NCBI GenBank assembly: GCA_018714945.1
Contig: DVMO01000145.1
Coordinates: forward strand, 1-21,374
Length of the DNA stretch: 21,374 bases
Direction: 5' to 3'
Source of the DNA: Fimisoma avicola
GTDB lineage: Bacteria > Bacillota > Clostridia > Peptostreptococcales > Anaerovoracaceae
In this document: positions 7,742-15,031 of the stretch, piece after piece
How positions within the stretch are numbered: the stretch's first letter is position 1
How the letters are laid out: the number at the start of each line of letters is the position of its first letter
Notes under the pieces: model-generated
Told to the model about the DNA's origin: nothing
What the model saw: only the letters and a program-made list of their open reading frames with translations
The model's database searches: none
Program-made: the position numbers and the translations under genes

Positions 7742-7757
7742 GTTTTTTTTGTATAAT
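7729..7757 (+). promoter_or_regulatory. Promoter of lgt-ychF
   Basis: ATGACA (7729-7734) and a perfect TATAAT (7752-7757) spaced by 17 bases, about 48 bases before the lgt start codon. Confidence 0.65.
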
Positions 7758-7804
7758 ATTTAGGTGCTTTATTTAAGTCAATTCATTCAAAAGGAGTTTT
7801 GGAA

Positions 7805-8560
7805 ATGGTTGCACCGGATCCTATTGCTTTTTCCATATTCGGAATCGATATAATGTGGTACGGCGTACTGATCGGAACTGGGTTCCTGCTGGCTGTCGCC
7901 ATCACTTATATAAGAGCCCCAAAATTCGGCATCGATCAGGACTTTATACTGACCATCACCATAGCGGTGATCCCTTCTGCCATAATCGGCGCACGCCTTT
8001 ATTATGTCATCTTTACATGGGATATGTATAAGGATGACCTTATGAAGATCTTCGATATCAGGAGCGGGGGCCTTGCCATCCACGGCGGCCTCATACTTTC
8101 TTTTATCGTTGCCTACTTTCTTTGCAGAAAACACGGGGTTTCTTTTTTAAACGGCACTGATCTTGTGGCTCCTGTGATCCCTCTGGCACAGGCCATAGGC
8201 AGATGGGGCAACTTTTTTAATGAAGAGGCTCATGGAGGTCCTACAGACCTGCCGTGGGCACAGATAATAGACGGAGTGGGCTATCATCCTACATTTCTTT
8301 ACGAATCTGTATGGTGTTTCCTGCTCTTTATCTTCCTGATGTATTTTTCCAGCCGGAGAAGGACTTTTTACGGCCAGATCATCTGTCTTTACGGCATACT
8401 TTATTCGGTGGAAAGGTTCTTCGTCGAAGGTCTCAGGACTGACAGCCTGATGATAGGACCTCTCCGTCAGGCACAAGTCATCAGTCTCGTCATAATAGCT
8501 GGATGCATTGCGCTATACTTTTATTTAAGAAAGACAAAACAGATAAAAAACAGATTATAA
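7805..8560 (+). CDS. lgt: Prolipoprotein diacylglyceryl transferase
   Basis: Transfers diacylglycerol from phosphatidylglycerol to the lipobox Cys of prolipoproteins, the first step of lipoprotein maturation (the BmpA-like protein in this window would be a substrate). The integral membrane protein is 251 residues with about seven membrane segments. It has the Lgt signature AIGRWGNFFNEEAHGG (key Arg, Asn and Glu), GGLAIHGGLI before it, and HPTFLYES and RFFVEGLRTD after it. AAGGAG at 7791-7796 favours ATG 7805 (8-base spacing) over a TTG at 7799, which would be only two bases away. It is the first gene of a two-gene operon with ychF, 12 bases apart. Confidence 0.96.
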   Translation: MVAPDPIAFSIFGIDIMWYGVLIGTGFLLAVAITYIRAPKFGIDQDFILTITIAVIPSAIIGARLYYVIFTWDMYKDDLMKIFDIRSGGLAIHGGLILSFIVAYFLCRKHGVSFLNGTDLVAPVIPLAQAIGRWGNFFNEEAHGGPTDLPWAQIIDGVGYHPTFLYESVWCFLLFIFLMYFSSRRRTFYGQIICLYGILYSVERFFVEGLRTDSLMIGPLRQAQVISLVIIAGCIALYFYLRKTKQIKNRL

Positions 8561-8572
8561 AGGAGTTATCTT

Positions 8573-9664
8573 ATGAGATTAGGAATCGTCGGGCTCCCCA
8601 ATGTGGGCAAAAGTACCTTGTTCAATGCCATAACAAAGGCCGGCGCCGAAGCGGCAAATTATCCGTTCTGCACCATTGAACCCAATGTCGGCGTTGTCAC
8701 AGTGCCGGATGAACGGCTTAAAGTCCTCCACAGGATGTATAACTCAAAAAAAACCATATATACGACCATTGAATTCTGCGATATAGCCGGCCTCGTTAAA
8801 GGCGCATCCAAGGGCGAAGGCCTCGGCAACAAATTCCTCGGCCATATCCGTGAAGTGGACGCCATAGTCCATGTGGTCAGATGCTTTGATGATCCAAATA
8901 TAGTGCATGTTGACGGACGGATCGATCCGGTAGCAGATATCCAGACCATAAACACCGAGCTCCTGCTTTCTGACATGGAGATCCTCGAAAGGCGCATCCA
9001 AAGAACAACCAAGGCAGCAAAAGCCGACAAGAAACTTCAGGCTGAAGTTGATCTTCTCAACAGGATATATCAGTGGCTCGGAGAAGGAAATAACGCCAGA
9101 GCCATGGATCTTGACGATGAAGAAGCGGCTTTTGTAAAAACTCTGGATCTGCTCTCGTATAAACCTGTCATCTATGTCGCAAATGTTTCCGAAGAAGAAG
9201 CCGCCTCAGAGGCTAATCCTTATGTGGACAGTGTCAGGGACCTGGCTGCTTCCGAGAAGTCTCAGACGGTGGTCATCTGTGCCGAGATCGAAGCTGAAAT
9301 GGCAGAACTGGATGATGATGAAAAAACTCTGTTCCTGCAGGAACTTGGCATTGAAGAATCAGGCCTGGATAAGCTGATAAAAGCGTCTTATGCCCTTCTG
9401 GACCTTATCTCTTTCCTGACAGCAGGAGAACCGGAAGTTCGGGCATGGACCATCAAACGGGGTACCAAGGCGCCTCAGGCTGCCGGAAAGATCCATTCCG
9501 ATTTTGAAAAGGGATTTATCAGAGCTGAGACCATAGCGTACGACAAACTGATAGAATGCGGAGGCAACCTTGCCACCGCCAAGGAAAAAGGCCTCATAAG
9601 ATCCGAAGGAAAGGACTATGTGGTAAAAGACGGAGATGTAATGCATTTCCTTTTCAATGTTTGA
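8573..9664 (+). CDS. ychF: YchF/Obg-like P-loop ATPase (ribosome-associated)
   Basis: A 363-residue YchF/OLA1 family protein of the Obg-like translation-factor group, which binds ribosomes and prefers ATP to GTP. G1 is GLPNVGKST (residues 7-15), followed by FNAITKAGAEAANYPFCT. G3 is DIAGLVKGAS, with GEGLGNKFLGHIREVDA after it. In place of a GTPase NKxD motif it has NVSEE, typical of YchF. The middle is an alpha-helical insertion, and the C-terminus is a TGS-like domain ending GDVMHFLFNV. The start ATG 8573 has AAAGGAG upstream. The downstream hairpin at 9701-9728 has its T-run only on the other strand, so how this operon terminates is unclear. Confidence 0.97.
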   Translation: MRLGIVGLPNVGKSTLFNAITKAGAEAANYPFCTIEPNVGVVTVPDERLKVLHRMYNSKKTIYTTIEFCDIAGLVKGASKGEGLGNKFLGHIREVDAIVHVVRCFDDPNIVHVDGRIDPVADIQTINTELLLSDMEILERRIQRTTKAAKADKKLQAEVDLLNRIYQWLGEGNNARAMDLDDEEAAFVKTLDLLSYKPVIYVANVSEEEAASEANPYVDSVRDLAASEKSQTVVICAEIEAEMAELDDDEKTLFLQELGIEESGLDKLIKASYALLDLISFLTAGEPEVRAWTIKRGTKAPQAAGKIHSDFEKGFIRAETIAYDKLIECGGNLATAKEKGLIRSEGKDYVVKDGDVMHFLFNV

Positions 9665-9697
9665 TCACTTTAAATCCTCAGGACAGTTTTATCCGTT

Positions 9698-9728
9698 AAA
9701 AAGCCGCAGATATCAATATCTGCGGCTT
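9698..9728 (-). terminator. Terminator of the coaW operon, overlapping the stop of its last gene
   Basis: A 12-13 bp stem, AAGCCGCAGATAT / ATATCTGCGGCTT, with a minimal loop, followed on the minus strand by five Ts (9698-9702). The last codons and the TGA of the 77-residue gene lie in the hairpin. On the plus strand there is no T-run after it. Confidence 0.85.
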
Positions 9729-9946
9729 GCTGTCAGTATCATTTCCTTTGTCTCTTCTTCGGACAGTTCCATGACAGTGCACAGATTTCTGACCATTTCC
9801 TCATCAGGCACATAGCCTTCTTCTGTACATAGCTTTGTGAATTCATCCTTGCTGATCCCAAGCTTTGAGAATGTTATGGAACCTTCTGCGATTTTTCTGT
9901 CATAATGCCTGAAAAAAAGTATCTTAAAGTTTTTTTCTCCTGCCAT
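9713..9946 (-). CDS. Hypothetical 77-residue protein, possibly degenerate HTH-like
   Basis: A small basic-then-acidic cytoplasmic protein with no membrane segment. I do not recognise a named family. The central part, TFSKLGISKDEFTKLC then VPDEEMVRNLC and LSEEETKEM, resembles the second half of XRE-type helix-turn-helix domains, where a recognition helix precedes a 'P-x-x-x-x-h-x-x-L' stretch and 'L-S-x-E-E'. That is inference. Start ATG 9946 has GGAGATTGG upstream and overlaps the end of the DUF1461 gene by 23 bases, indicating translational coupling. The stop lies inside the terminator stem. Confidence 0.65.
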   Translation of the reverse strand: MAGEKNFKILFFRHYDRKIAEGSITFSKLGISKDEFTKLCTEEGYVPDEEMVRNLCTVMELSEEETKEMILTASRRY

Positions 9947-10589
9947 GGGCCAATCTCCTATATGTCAGCTGCAAAGCGGCTATCTGTACTGCGGCTAATA
10001 TCACTATCAAGATACCGCAGTGGTAAAAAAACATATCCGGCAATATGGTTATGACCGGATCTGTATCCGGATCAAAAATCCAGTAATCATTGTCAAAAAA
10101 TATGGCGTGCATGGTTTCAAATGCCCACTGCCAGTCTATGACCATTGCGCCGGCTGCCAATATGATAACGGTCAGTATCACATATCCTGTATATTTCATC
10201 CAAATTATCCTGTTACGGCCGGCGCCGTTTTTCCTGATCCGGATGACCCACGCTGCAAGCGCTGCCAATCCTGCGGCAGATATTATCTGCATGCTGATGA
10301 ATATGTCCTTTACTTCTTCAAAATGTATCCTGCCCTCACGGGACATGTCCATGTCCGGAAAAACCAGTTCTTTATCTCCAAACAGCAGGTTATAATCTAT
10401 GAGAGCATCGTAGTTTTCTCTGCATTCCTGAGGCGTATATCCTGAGTTTTCAGAGATCTGCAGATGCTCTATGTCGAAGTAATACAGAGGCCTGAACATT
10501 ACCGTCAGAGAAACCGACAGACATATTATCACCAATGCCGCACCTATGGCCGGGACCCACCCGGAAAGAAAAAAGTTCTTGTCTTTCAT
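9924..10589 (-). CDS. DUF1461/TIGR01906-type integral membrane protein
   Basis: A 221-residue membrane protein with about four or five segments: residues 10-32, 95-112, 130-150 and 187-207, plus a shorter one near the middle. It fits the TIGR01906 (DUF1461) pattern: an extracellular stretch beginning YYFDIEHLQI with a GYTPQE-NYDALIDY motif, then WAFETMHAIFFDNDYWIFDP and an ILPDMFFYH segment before the last helix. Function is unknown for the family. The start codon lies 3 bases after the coaW stop and has only a weak ribosome site, so it probably depends on coupling to coaW. It overlaps the 77-residue gene downstream. Confidence 0.85.
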   Translation of the reverse strand: MKDKNFFLSGWVPAIGAALVIICLSVSLTVMFRPLYYFDIEHLQISENSGYTPQECRENYDALIDYNLLFGDKELVFPDMDMSREGRIHFEEVKDIFISMQIISAAGLAALAAWVIRIRKNGAGRNRIIWMKYTGYVILTVIILAAGAMVIDWQWAFETMHAIFFDNDYWIFDPDTDPVITILPDMFFYHCGILIVILAAVQIAALQLTYRRLAHGRRKKL

Positions 10590-10592
10590 ATG

Positions 10593-11435
10593 TCAGTCTA
10601 CCGGTTTAAGGCAGCATTGATCCGCCAGCGCCGTACCAATAGCTGTGCCGTATTCTCCGTCCTCAGGGATTATGAAGTTTACTCCTGGATACATGGTCTT
10701 TATCATCTCGCATACGCTCCAGCATTCAGGAAAATGTATAAGGTTGCCGATGAGGACAAAATCCGATATGTCGGTCCCGTTTGCGATCAATACGGCAGCC
10801 TGGCATATGGTTTCTATTACCATATGTACTATACCTGCTGCTTTGTCCTCACAATTGGCTCTTGAGGACGCTTTTCCGAAGTTTGAGGCGGTTATCTGCA
10901 GGTCAAGTCCGGGCAGGGGTTTTTTGGAAATATCACCTATGCGCAGGTCAATATTGCCTACTTCTCCGCCTGAGGCAAGTTCTCTGATCTTTTCGGCATC
11001 ACTGGTGTTAAGCATGATCTTTGAAAGGCCCATTATGGTGCCTCCTCCTATCCCTATGCCCCCCAGATGGCGCGGTATGCCGTCTTTTACTTCGACAAAG
11101 GATGTGCCTGTACCCATGCTGACCACCATAAATGTCTTTTTTCCCTGGGCAAAATATCCTCCGCCTACACCATTGGATGTAAATTCATCTACTTTGTATG
11201 TAGGAAGTCCGTATATCCGCTGTTTGATGGAGCTGCAGCCTACACCTGTAAGATTTACCTGTGAAATATCCTCAAGCTGAAGTCCATTATCATATAAAAA
11301 CTTTCCAAAGGCTCCGAACAGTGACGCTACTGCGCTGTCCGCAGAAATCTGCACCGGCAGCATCATCTGCTCTCCTCTGAATCCTGCTATCTTTGTAGTG
11401 CTTCCCCCGATATCAATTCCTACGACGATACCCAT
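10593..11435 (-). CDS. coaW: Type II pantothenate kinase
   Basis: A 280-residue kinase of the ASKHA fold that phosphorylates pantothenate in the first step of CoA synthesis. The type II (Staphylococcus CoaW/eukaryotic) form is indicated by the N-terminal phosphate loop GIDIGGSTTKIAG (residues 6-18), TGVGCSSIK, the GTGTSFVEV phosphate-2 loop, GGIGIGGGTIMGLSKIM and a C-terminal adenosine motif ending DGEYGTAIGTALA. The start is ATG 11435, with AGAAAGGAAAAAC upstream; a longer frame from 11492 would start in the leader. It heads an operon with the DUF1461 and 77-residue genes. The transcript leader is about 60 bases without an obvious structure. Confidence 0.92.
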   Translation of the reverse strand: MGIVVGIDIGGSTTKIAGFRGEQMMLPVQISADSAVASLFGAFGKFLYDNGLQLEDISQVNLTGVGCSSIKQRIYGLPTYKVDEFTSNGVGGGYFAQGKKTFMVVSMGTGTSFVEVKDGIPRHLGGIGIGGGTIMGLSKIMLNTSDAEKIRELASGGEVGNIDLRIGDISKKPLPGLDLQITASNFGKASSRANCEDKAAGIVHMVIETICQAAVLIANGTDISDFVLIGNLIHFPECWSVCEMIKTMYPGVNFIIPEDGEYGTAIGTALADQCCLKPVD

Positions 11436-11503
11436 TGTTTTTCCTTTCTCCCCATTGCATAGCAAAGGGTACGCTGTATATTTTTTTAACAATCGACTTG
11501 GAT

Positions 11504-11532
11504 ATTATATCATAATCAAGACTCCTTGTTAA
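11504..11532 (-). promoter_or_regulatory. Promoter of the coaW operon
   Basis: TTAACA (11527-11532) and a TGATATAAT extended -10 (TATAAT at 11504-11509) with a 17-base spacer on the minus strand. Confidence 0.7.
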
Positions 11533-11555
11533 CTGATATTTTAAAAAAGGCCGGT

Positions 11556-11602
11556 ATAAAAGAAAAAGAAAAAACCGGCGGTGTTTGCAGGACACCGCCG
11601 GT
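11556..11602 (-). terminator. Rho-independent terminator of the P-type ATPase gene
   Basis: An 11-bp GC-rich stem, ACCGGCGGTGT / ACACCGCCGGT, with a short loop. On the minus strand it is followed by TTTTTTCTTTTTC. It starts 17 bases after the ATPase stop. Confidence 0.92.
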
Positions 11603-11619
11603 CAGATACAACCATATGA

Positions 11620-14262
11620 TTATTTTGCTGCAGTCTTTCTTTCGATGAACTTGATGATCTCAACGATAGGAATGATCAGTACAGCAAGTACGATAGCTAT
11701 GCCGAATTCCTGCAGGCTTATATGTGAGAATCCGAACGCTTCGCGGAGGAACGGAACATATATTACAAGAACAGTTGCTATCAAGCTTGCTATTCCGGCC
11801 CATGTGAGAGCAGGGTTCAGATGCTTGATATGGAACAGGCTTCCTCTCTGCGAACGCATATTGAAGCTGTGGAATATTTCAGCCAGCGACAATGTTACGA
11901 AAGCCATCGTTGTGCCGTCTTGGCTTGTGGTGATCTCCCATATCCCCGATTCGATATAGTGGCCGATGAAGTATGCTGCAAGAGTAAGTCCTGCAAGGAT
12001 CACGCCCTGATATATCATATCGAATCCCATACCGCCGGCAAATACGCCTTCGGTCGGTTTTCTCGGGTTGCGTTTCATTATGTCGTCTTCCGGTCTTTCA
12101 ACGCCCAGGGCAAGGGCCGGGAAGCAGTCGGTTATAAGGTTGATCCAAAGCAGGTGTACCGGCTGCAGGATCGTGAATCCGAGCATCGTCGCCACAAAGA
12201 TGGTTATTACCTCACTCATGTTGGAAGCAAGCAGGAACTGTATGGACTTGCGGATATTATCGTAAATCCTTCTTCCTTCTTCCACAGCACCGACTATCGT
12301 GGCAAAGTTGTCGTCTGCCAGGACCATATCGGCTACATTCTTGGTAACATCAGTACCCGTGATGCCCATTCCTACGCCTATGTCAGCAGATTTAATGCTA
12401 GGAGCGTCATTTACTCCGTCTCCTGTCATTGCGGTTACATAGCCTTTTTTCTTCCACATGTTTACGATGCGGACCTTATGTTCAGGCTGTACACGGGCAT
12501 AAACGCCTATATGCTCGATTTCCTTTTCAAATGTATCATCGTCCATCTCGTTGAGCATTGCTCCCGTAATGGCTCTTCTTCCATCTTTGAGGATACCCAG
12601 TTCTTTACCTATAGCCGCTGCCGTATCAACATGGTCACCTGTTATCATCACAGGTATTATGCCGGCAGTGCCGCATTCCTCTATGGCTGCTTTTACTTCC
12701 GGTCTTACCGGGTCTATCATTCCTACAAGGCCTATGAAGCACAGATCATTTTCAACGGACGCTGCATCGACTTTTTCAGGCATCTTGTCGTATGTCTTGA
12801 AAGAAGCCATAAGGACTCTCAGAGCCCTGTCTGCCATATCTTTGTTGGCAGCCAGTATAGCGTTCTTGTCATCCTCTGTTATCGGCCTTACCTGACCTTT
12901 ATCCAGGATCGAAGTACATTTTTTCAGGACTTCGTCAGGTGCGCCTTTGGTATATTGTATAACTTTTCCCGATTGGCTGTCGGCATGAAGGGTAGACATC
13001 ATCTTTCTGCCGCTGTCAAACGGAACTTCTTCCTCTCTAGGCATTATGCCCTCAGTCTGTTTTTTATCGATTCCCAGCTTGGCGGCATAATTTACGAGAG
13101 CGCATTCGGTAGGTTCTCCGGTAGCAGAATCATCTCCCGGTTCTATAACGGCGTCGCAGCACAGGGCCATTGCCTTGGCCAGCGTCATCTCATCATCTCC
13201 GTAATGGTCTACTACGGTCATCTTGTTCTGTGTCAGGGTTCCGGTCTTGTCAGAGCAGATGATCTGAGCACAGCCCAGTGTTTCAACTGCAGTGAGTTTA
13301 CGGATTATGGCGTTCCTCTTGCTCATGTTGGTAACGCCAATGGAAAGTACGATGGTAACTACGGCAGCAAGGCCTTCAGGTATGGCTGCAACGGCCAGGC
13401 TCACGGCAACCATAAATGTATCCAGGAGTACATCTCCGTTTATTTCTCCGGCTCTCAGCAGGCTTACCGCAAAGATCACAACGCATATTGCCAGGACCAG
13501 TACCGTAAGGACTTTGCTGAGCTGTGAAAGTTTGATCTGGAGCGGGGTCTTGCCGTCTTTTGCCTGAGCAAGTGCATCGGCGATCTTACCCATCTCTGTA
13601 TCCATACCGGTGTCGCATATGACGGCCATTCCGCGCCCGTACACTACGGTACTTCCCATATAGATCATATTTTTACGGTCGCCCAGAGGTATTTCCTTTT
13701 GGTCGCCAAGAGAAAGCTGCTGATCGGTCTTATCGACAGGAACGCTCTCGCCTGTAAGTGCTGCTTCTTCGATCTTCATGCTGGCGCACTGTATGATCCT
13801 TCCGTCGGCAGGTACTGCATCTCCCGCTTCGAGAACGATTATGTCGCCCTTGACAAGATCCTCGCTCTTTACGGTTATCAGTTTGCCGTCCCTGTATACC
13901 TTACTTGTGGCCGCCGCCATTTCCTGCAGGGCTTCTATGGCTTTCTCCGCCTTGCTTTCCTGATATACGCCGAGCACGGCGTTGATGAGCACGACAGCCA
14001 GTATTATTATGACATCTGCAAAGCTTTCATGTGCATAGAAAGCAGTTACGCCGGATATCACAGCAGCAACCACGAGGATGATGATCATCGGGTCGGCGAA
14101 TTGCAGCAGGAATTTTTTCAGCAAAGAATCCTTTGGAGGTTCTTTCAGTTTGTTCTTTCCATCCCGCTGTAGGCGCTCCTCAGCCTCTTTGGAACTGAGT
14201 CCGTTAGCAGTAGCTTTTACTTCAGACAATGTCTCTTCGACCGTCTTTAAGTAGTGTTGCAT
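11620..14262 (-). CDS. P-type cation-transporting ATPase, SERCA-like (Mn2+/Ca2+ export)
   Basis: An 880-residue P2A-type ATPase exporting divalent cations. In order it has the actuator TGES (residues 170-173), M4 VAAIPEGLA (PEGL at 295-298), the phosphorylated Asp in DKTGTLT (D338), KGAPDE in the nucleotide domain, and TGDGVNDAP in the hinge. M5 has SNMSEV and M6 has NLITD; these match SERCA ligands E309, N768, E771, N796, T799 and D800, so both transport sites look intact. The start is ATG 14262 with AAAGGAAG 7 bases before it; the frame continues upstream to 14310 but lacks a ribosome site there. The leader folds as a yybP-ykoY aptamer, so Mn2+ export is the likely role, as for riboswitch-controlled Lactococcus YoaB and pneumococcal MgtA. 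Ca2+ transport remains possible. Base composition is like its neighbours. Confidence 0.95.
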   Translation of the reverse strand: MQHYLKTVEETLSEVKATANGLSSKEAEERLQRDGKNKLKEPPKDSLLKKFLLQFADPMIIILVVAAVISGVTAFYAHESFADVIIILAVVLINAVLGVYQESKAEKAIEALQEMAAATSKVYRDGKLITVKSEDLVKGDIIVLEAGDAVPADGRIIQCASMKIEEAALTGESVPVDKTDQQLSLGDQKEIPLGDRKNMIYMGSTVVYGRGMAVICDTGMDTEMGKIADALAQAKDGKTPLQIKLSQLSKVLTVLVLAICVVIFAVSLLRAGEINGDVLLDTFMVAVSLAVAAIPEGLAAVVTIVLSIGVTNMSKRNAIIRKLTAVETLGCAQIICSDKTGTLTQNKMTVVDHYGDDEMTLAKAMALCCDAVIEPGDDSATGEPTECALVNYAAKLGIDKKQTEGIMPREEEVPFDSGRKMMSTLHADSQSGKVIQYTKGAPDEVLKKCTSILDKGQVRPITEDDKNAILAANKDMADRALRVLMASFKTYDKMPEKVDAASVENDLCFIGLVGMIDPVRPEVKAAIEECGTAGIIPVMITGDHVDTAAAIGKELGILKDGRRAITGAMLNEMDDDTFEKEIEHIGVYARVQPEHKVRIVNMWKKKGYVTAMTGDGVNDAPSIKSADIGVGMGITGTDVTKNVADMVLADDNFATIVGAVEEGRRIYDNIRKSIQFLLASNMSEVITIFVATMLGFTILQPVHLLWINLITDCFPALALGVERPEDDIMKRNPRKPTEGVFAGGMGFDMIYQGVILAGLTLAAYFIGHYIESGIWEITTSQDGTTMAFVTLSLAEIFHSFNMRSQRGSLFHIKHLNPALTWAGIASLIATVLVIYVPFLREAFGFSHISLQEFGIAIVLAVLIIPIVEIIKFIERKTAAK

Positions 14263-14273
14263 GTTTTTTCTTC

Positions 14274-14287
14274 CTTTCCGGTGAAAG
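14274..14287 (-). promoter_or_regulatory. Hairpin covering the ATPase ribosome site
   Basis: CTTTC (14283-14287) pairs with GAAAG (14274-14278) around loop ACCG, covering half of the AAAGGAAG ribosome site. It could be the off-state sequestering element of the riboswitch. A second hairpin, CATATAA/TTATATG (14308-14328), lies between it and the aptamer. Confidence 0.4.
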
Positions 14288-14331
14288 TCAATGACAAAGA
14301 CTTCTACCATATAACTTTAATTTATATGTGT

Positions 14332-14425
14332 TAAAAGTCTCACTATTTAAGATATTTTCGGATTAAACAAGTATAATCGTATTGACGAAAATACCACACC
14401 TTACGATGCCAGCTACTCCCTTTTA
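14332..14425 (-). promoter_or_regulatory. yybP-ykoY (Mn2+-sensing) riboswitch aptamer
   Basis: The minus-strand leader begins UAAAAGGGAGUAGC, close to the AAAGGGGAGUAGC consensus of this class. P1 is UAAAAG (14420-14425) with CUUUUA (14332-14337), the latter preceded by GUGAGA as in known members. The first arm is a small hairpin GCAUC-GUAA-GGUGU with a GNRA loop. The long arm is a 10-bp stem, GGUAUUUUCG (14386-14395) with CGAAAAUAUC (14351-14360). Inside it the conserved UCAAUACG is followed by an apical stem GAUUA/UAAUC. The aptamer starts about 3 bases after the predicted transcription start. Members of this class sense Mn2+ and often control P-type ATPases. The match was judged by eye without a covariance model; it is strong in motif and pairing. 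Confidence 0.82.
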
Positions 14426-14434
14426 TATTAGAAT

Positions 14435-14463
14435 ATTTTATAATATTAAAAAAACAATGTCAA
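14435..14463 (-). promoter_or_regulatory. Promoter of the P-type ATPase gene
   Basis: A perfect TTGACA (14458-14463) and TAAAAT (14435-14440) with 17 bases between on the minus strand. The predicted start near 14428 fits the 5' end of the riboswitch. The -35 lies inside the final small ORF of the pilus-like operon. Confidence 0.65.
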
Positions 14464-14526
14464 CTGAAAAAAGAGCAGCTTGCCTGTCAGCATCACCAGT
14501 CCGAAAGTGATAAGCATATTTTTCAT
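14446..14526 (-). CDS. Putative 26-residue membrane peptide, last gene of the pilus-like operon
   Basis: An 81-base ORF beginning MKNMLITFGLVML. Its ATG (14526-14524) overlaps the TGA of the gene before it (ATGA arrangement), and AAGGGA lies about 8 bases upstream. The product is almost entirely one hydrophobic helix interrupted by a GK. Its first nine residues follow the same MK[NE][LM]-hydrophobic-G9 pattern as the three genes before it, which supports it despite the length. Its 3' part also contains the -35 of the ATPase promoter. It may be a real minor subunit or a decayed copy. Confidence 0.4.
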   Translation of the reverse strand: MKNMLITFGLVMLTGKLLFFQLTLFF

Positions 14527-14885
14527 CCTACTGTCCCTTCAGTCTCGTAGATCCATATGTTTTCTTTTTCTGGCAGTCCCAACAGCTGGCCGCAGGCTAT
14601 GACATTTTTTACAGGAAGGCTTACTCTGTATGACATGCCTCCTCCATCTGCCATGCCTGTCATCAAGGCAGAGACCTCATCTTTGTCACACTGCCAGATG
14701 TCTGCCATCCTGCACTTTACGGTCTCTTCATAGTTTTTTCCGTCCCCTCCCGCCTCCTCTGCCAAACGGTAGCATTCAGCGCCGGATATGGCAGTTTTTA
14801 CTGCAAGGTTCTGGTTCACTGCAAATTGCAGGACAAAGATGGACAAGATGAACAGCGAACCCATGGCCGTTATCATTTCCTTCAT
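14523..14885 (-). CDS. TadE-like small pseudopilin candidate, 120 residues
   Basis: A single N-terminal membrane helix (about residues 5-23, MITAMGSLFILSIFVLQF) followed by an extracytoplasmic domain of about 95 residues with three cysteines. The layout (short cytoplasmic N-terminus, one helix, small outer domain) matches TadE-type minor pseudopilins, but no clear TadE sequence signature or processing site is seen, so the name is by analogy. The start ATG 14885 has AGGAGGACAGG and overlaps the stop of the preceding gene in ATGA fashion. The N-terminus MKEMITAMG shares the pattern of its small neighbours. Confidence 0.7.
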   Translation of the reverse strand: MKEMITAMGSLFILSIFVLQFAVNQNLAVKTAISGAECYRLAEEAGGDGKNYEETVKCRMADIWQCDKDEVSALMTGMADGGGMSYRVSLPVKNVIACGQLLGLPEKENIWIYETEGTVG

Positions 14886-15031
14886 GGCCTGTCCTCCTGC
14901 ATCACCATCAGGGTCCGTTCCATTATCTGTCCGGAGATATTCCTGAGACTATCCTCATCGTCTCCTGTCATCATGTTAAATATGTATGCCCCCAAGATGA
15001 CCGTTCCGATAATCACCACCAGTTCTTTCAT
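14882..15031 (-). CDS. Small single-TM pilin-like protein, 49 residues
   Basis: A short ORF with N-terminus MKELVVIIGTVILGAYIFNM, an acidic turn (GDDEDS) and then a likely amphipathic helix DSLRNISGQIMERTLMVM. It is clearly paralogous to the 60-residue gene just upstream: identical or similar residues run MK-x-L-hhhIGT-hLG, then D/E-rich, S-L, then x-QIME. The start ATG 15031 overlaps the upstream TGA (ATGA), and its GGGGGAGGACA ribosome site is encoded by the Gly-rich tail of that gene. The stop overlaps the next start. Resembles Flp-type pilins in size only; no canonical G/E processing site is visible. Confidence 0.7.
   Translation of the reverse strand: MKELVVIIGTVILGAYIFNMMTGDDEDSLRNISGQIMERTLMVMQEDRP

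Noticed and set aside
7799..7804. TTG start for lgt
   Set aside because: Only two bases from the AAGGAG site; ATG 7805 is at normal spacing.
7787..8134. 115-codon minus-strand open frame
   Set aside because: Antisense to lgt, no ribosome site and no recognisable motif.
11821..13527. 568-codon open frame on the plus strand
   Set aside because: It lies antisense to the P-type ATPase gene, has a shadow-like Tyr/His/Cys-rich composition and no recognisable domain. The ATPase on the other strand has complete family motifs.
14263..14310. N-terminal extension of the P-type ATPase
   Set aside because: It lies in the riboswitch expression region and has no ribosome site; ATG 14262 has one.
14382..14387. 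TTGACG on the plus strand as a promoter
   Set aside because: It is the complement of the conserved riboswitch loop, and no -10 box or plus-strand gene follows.
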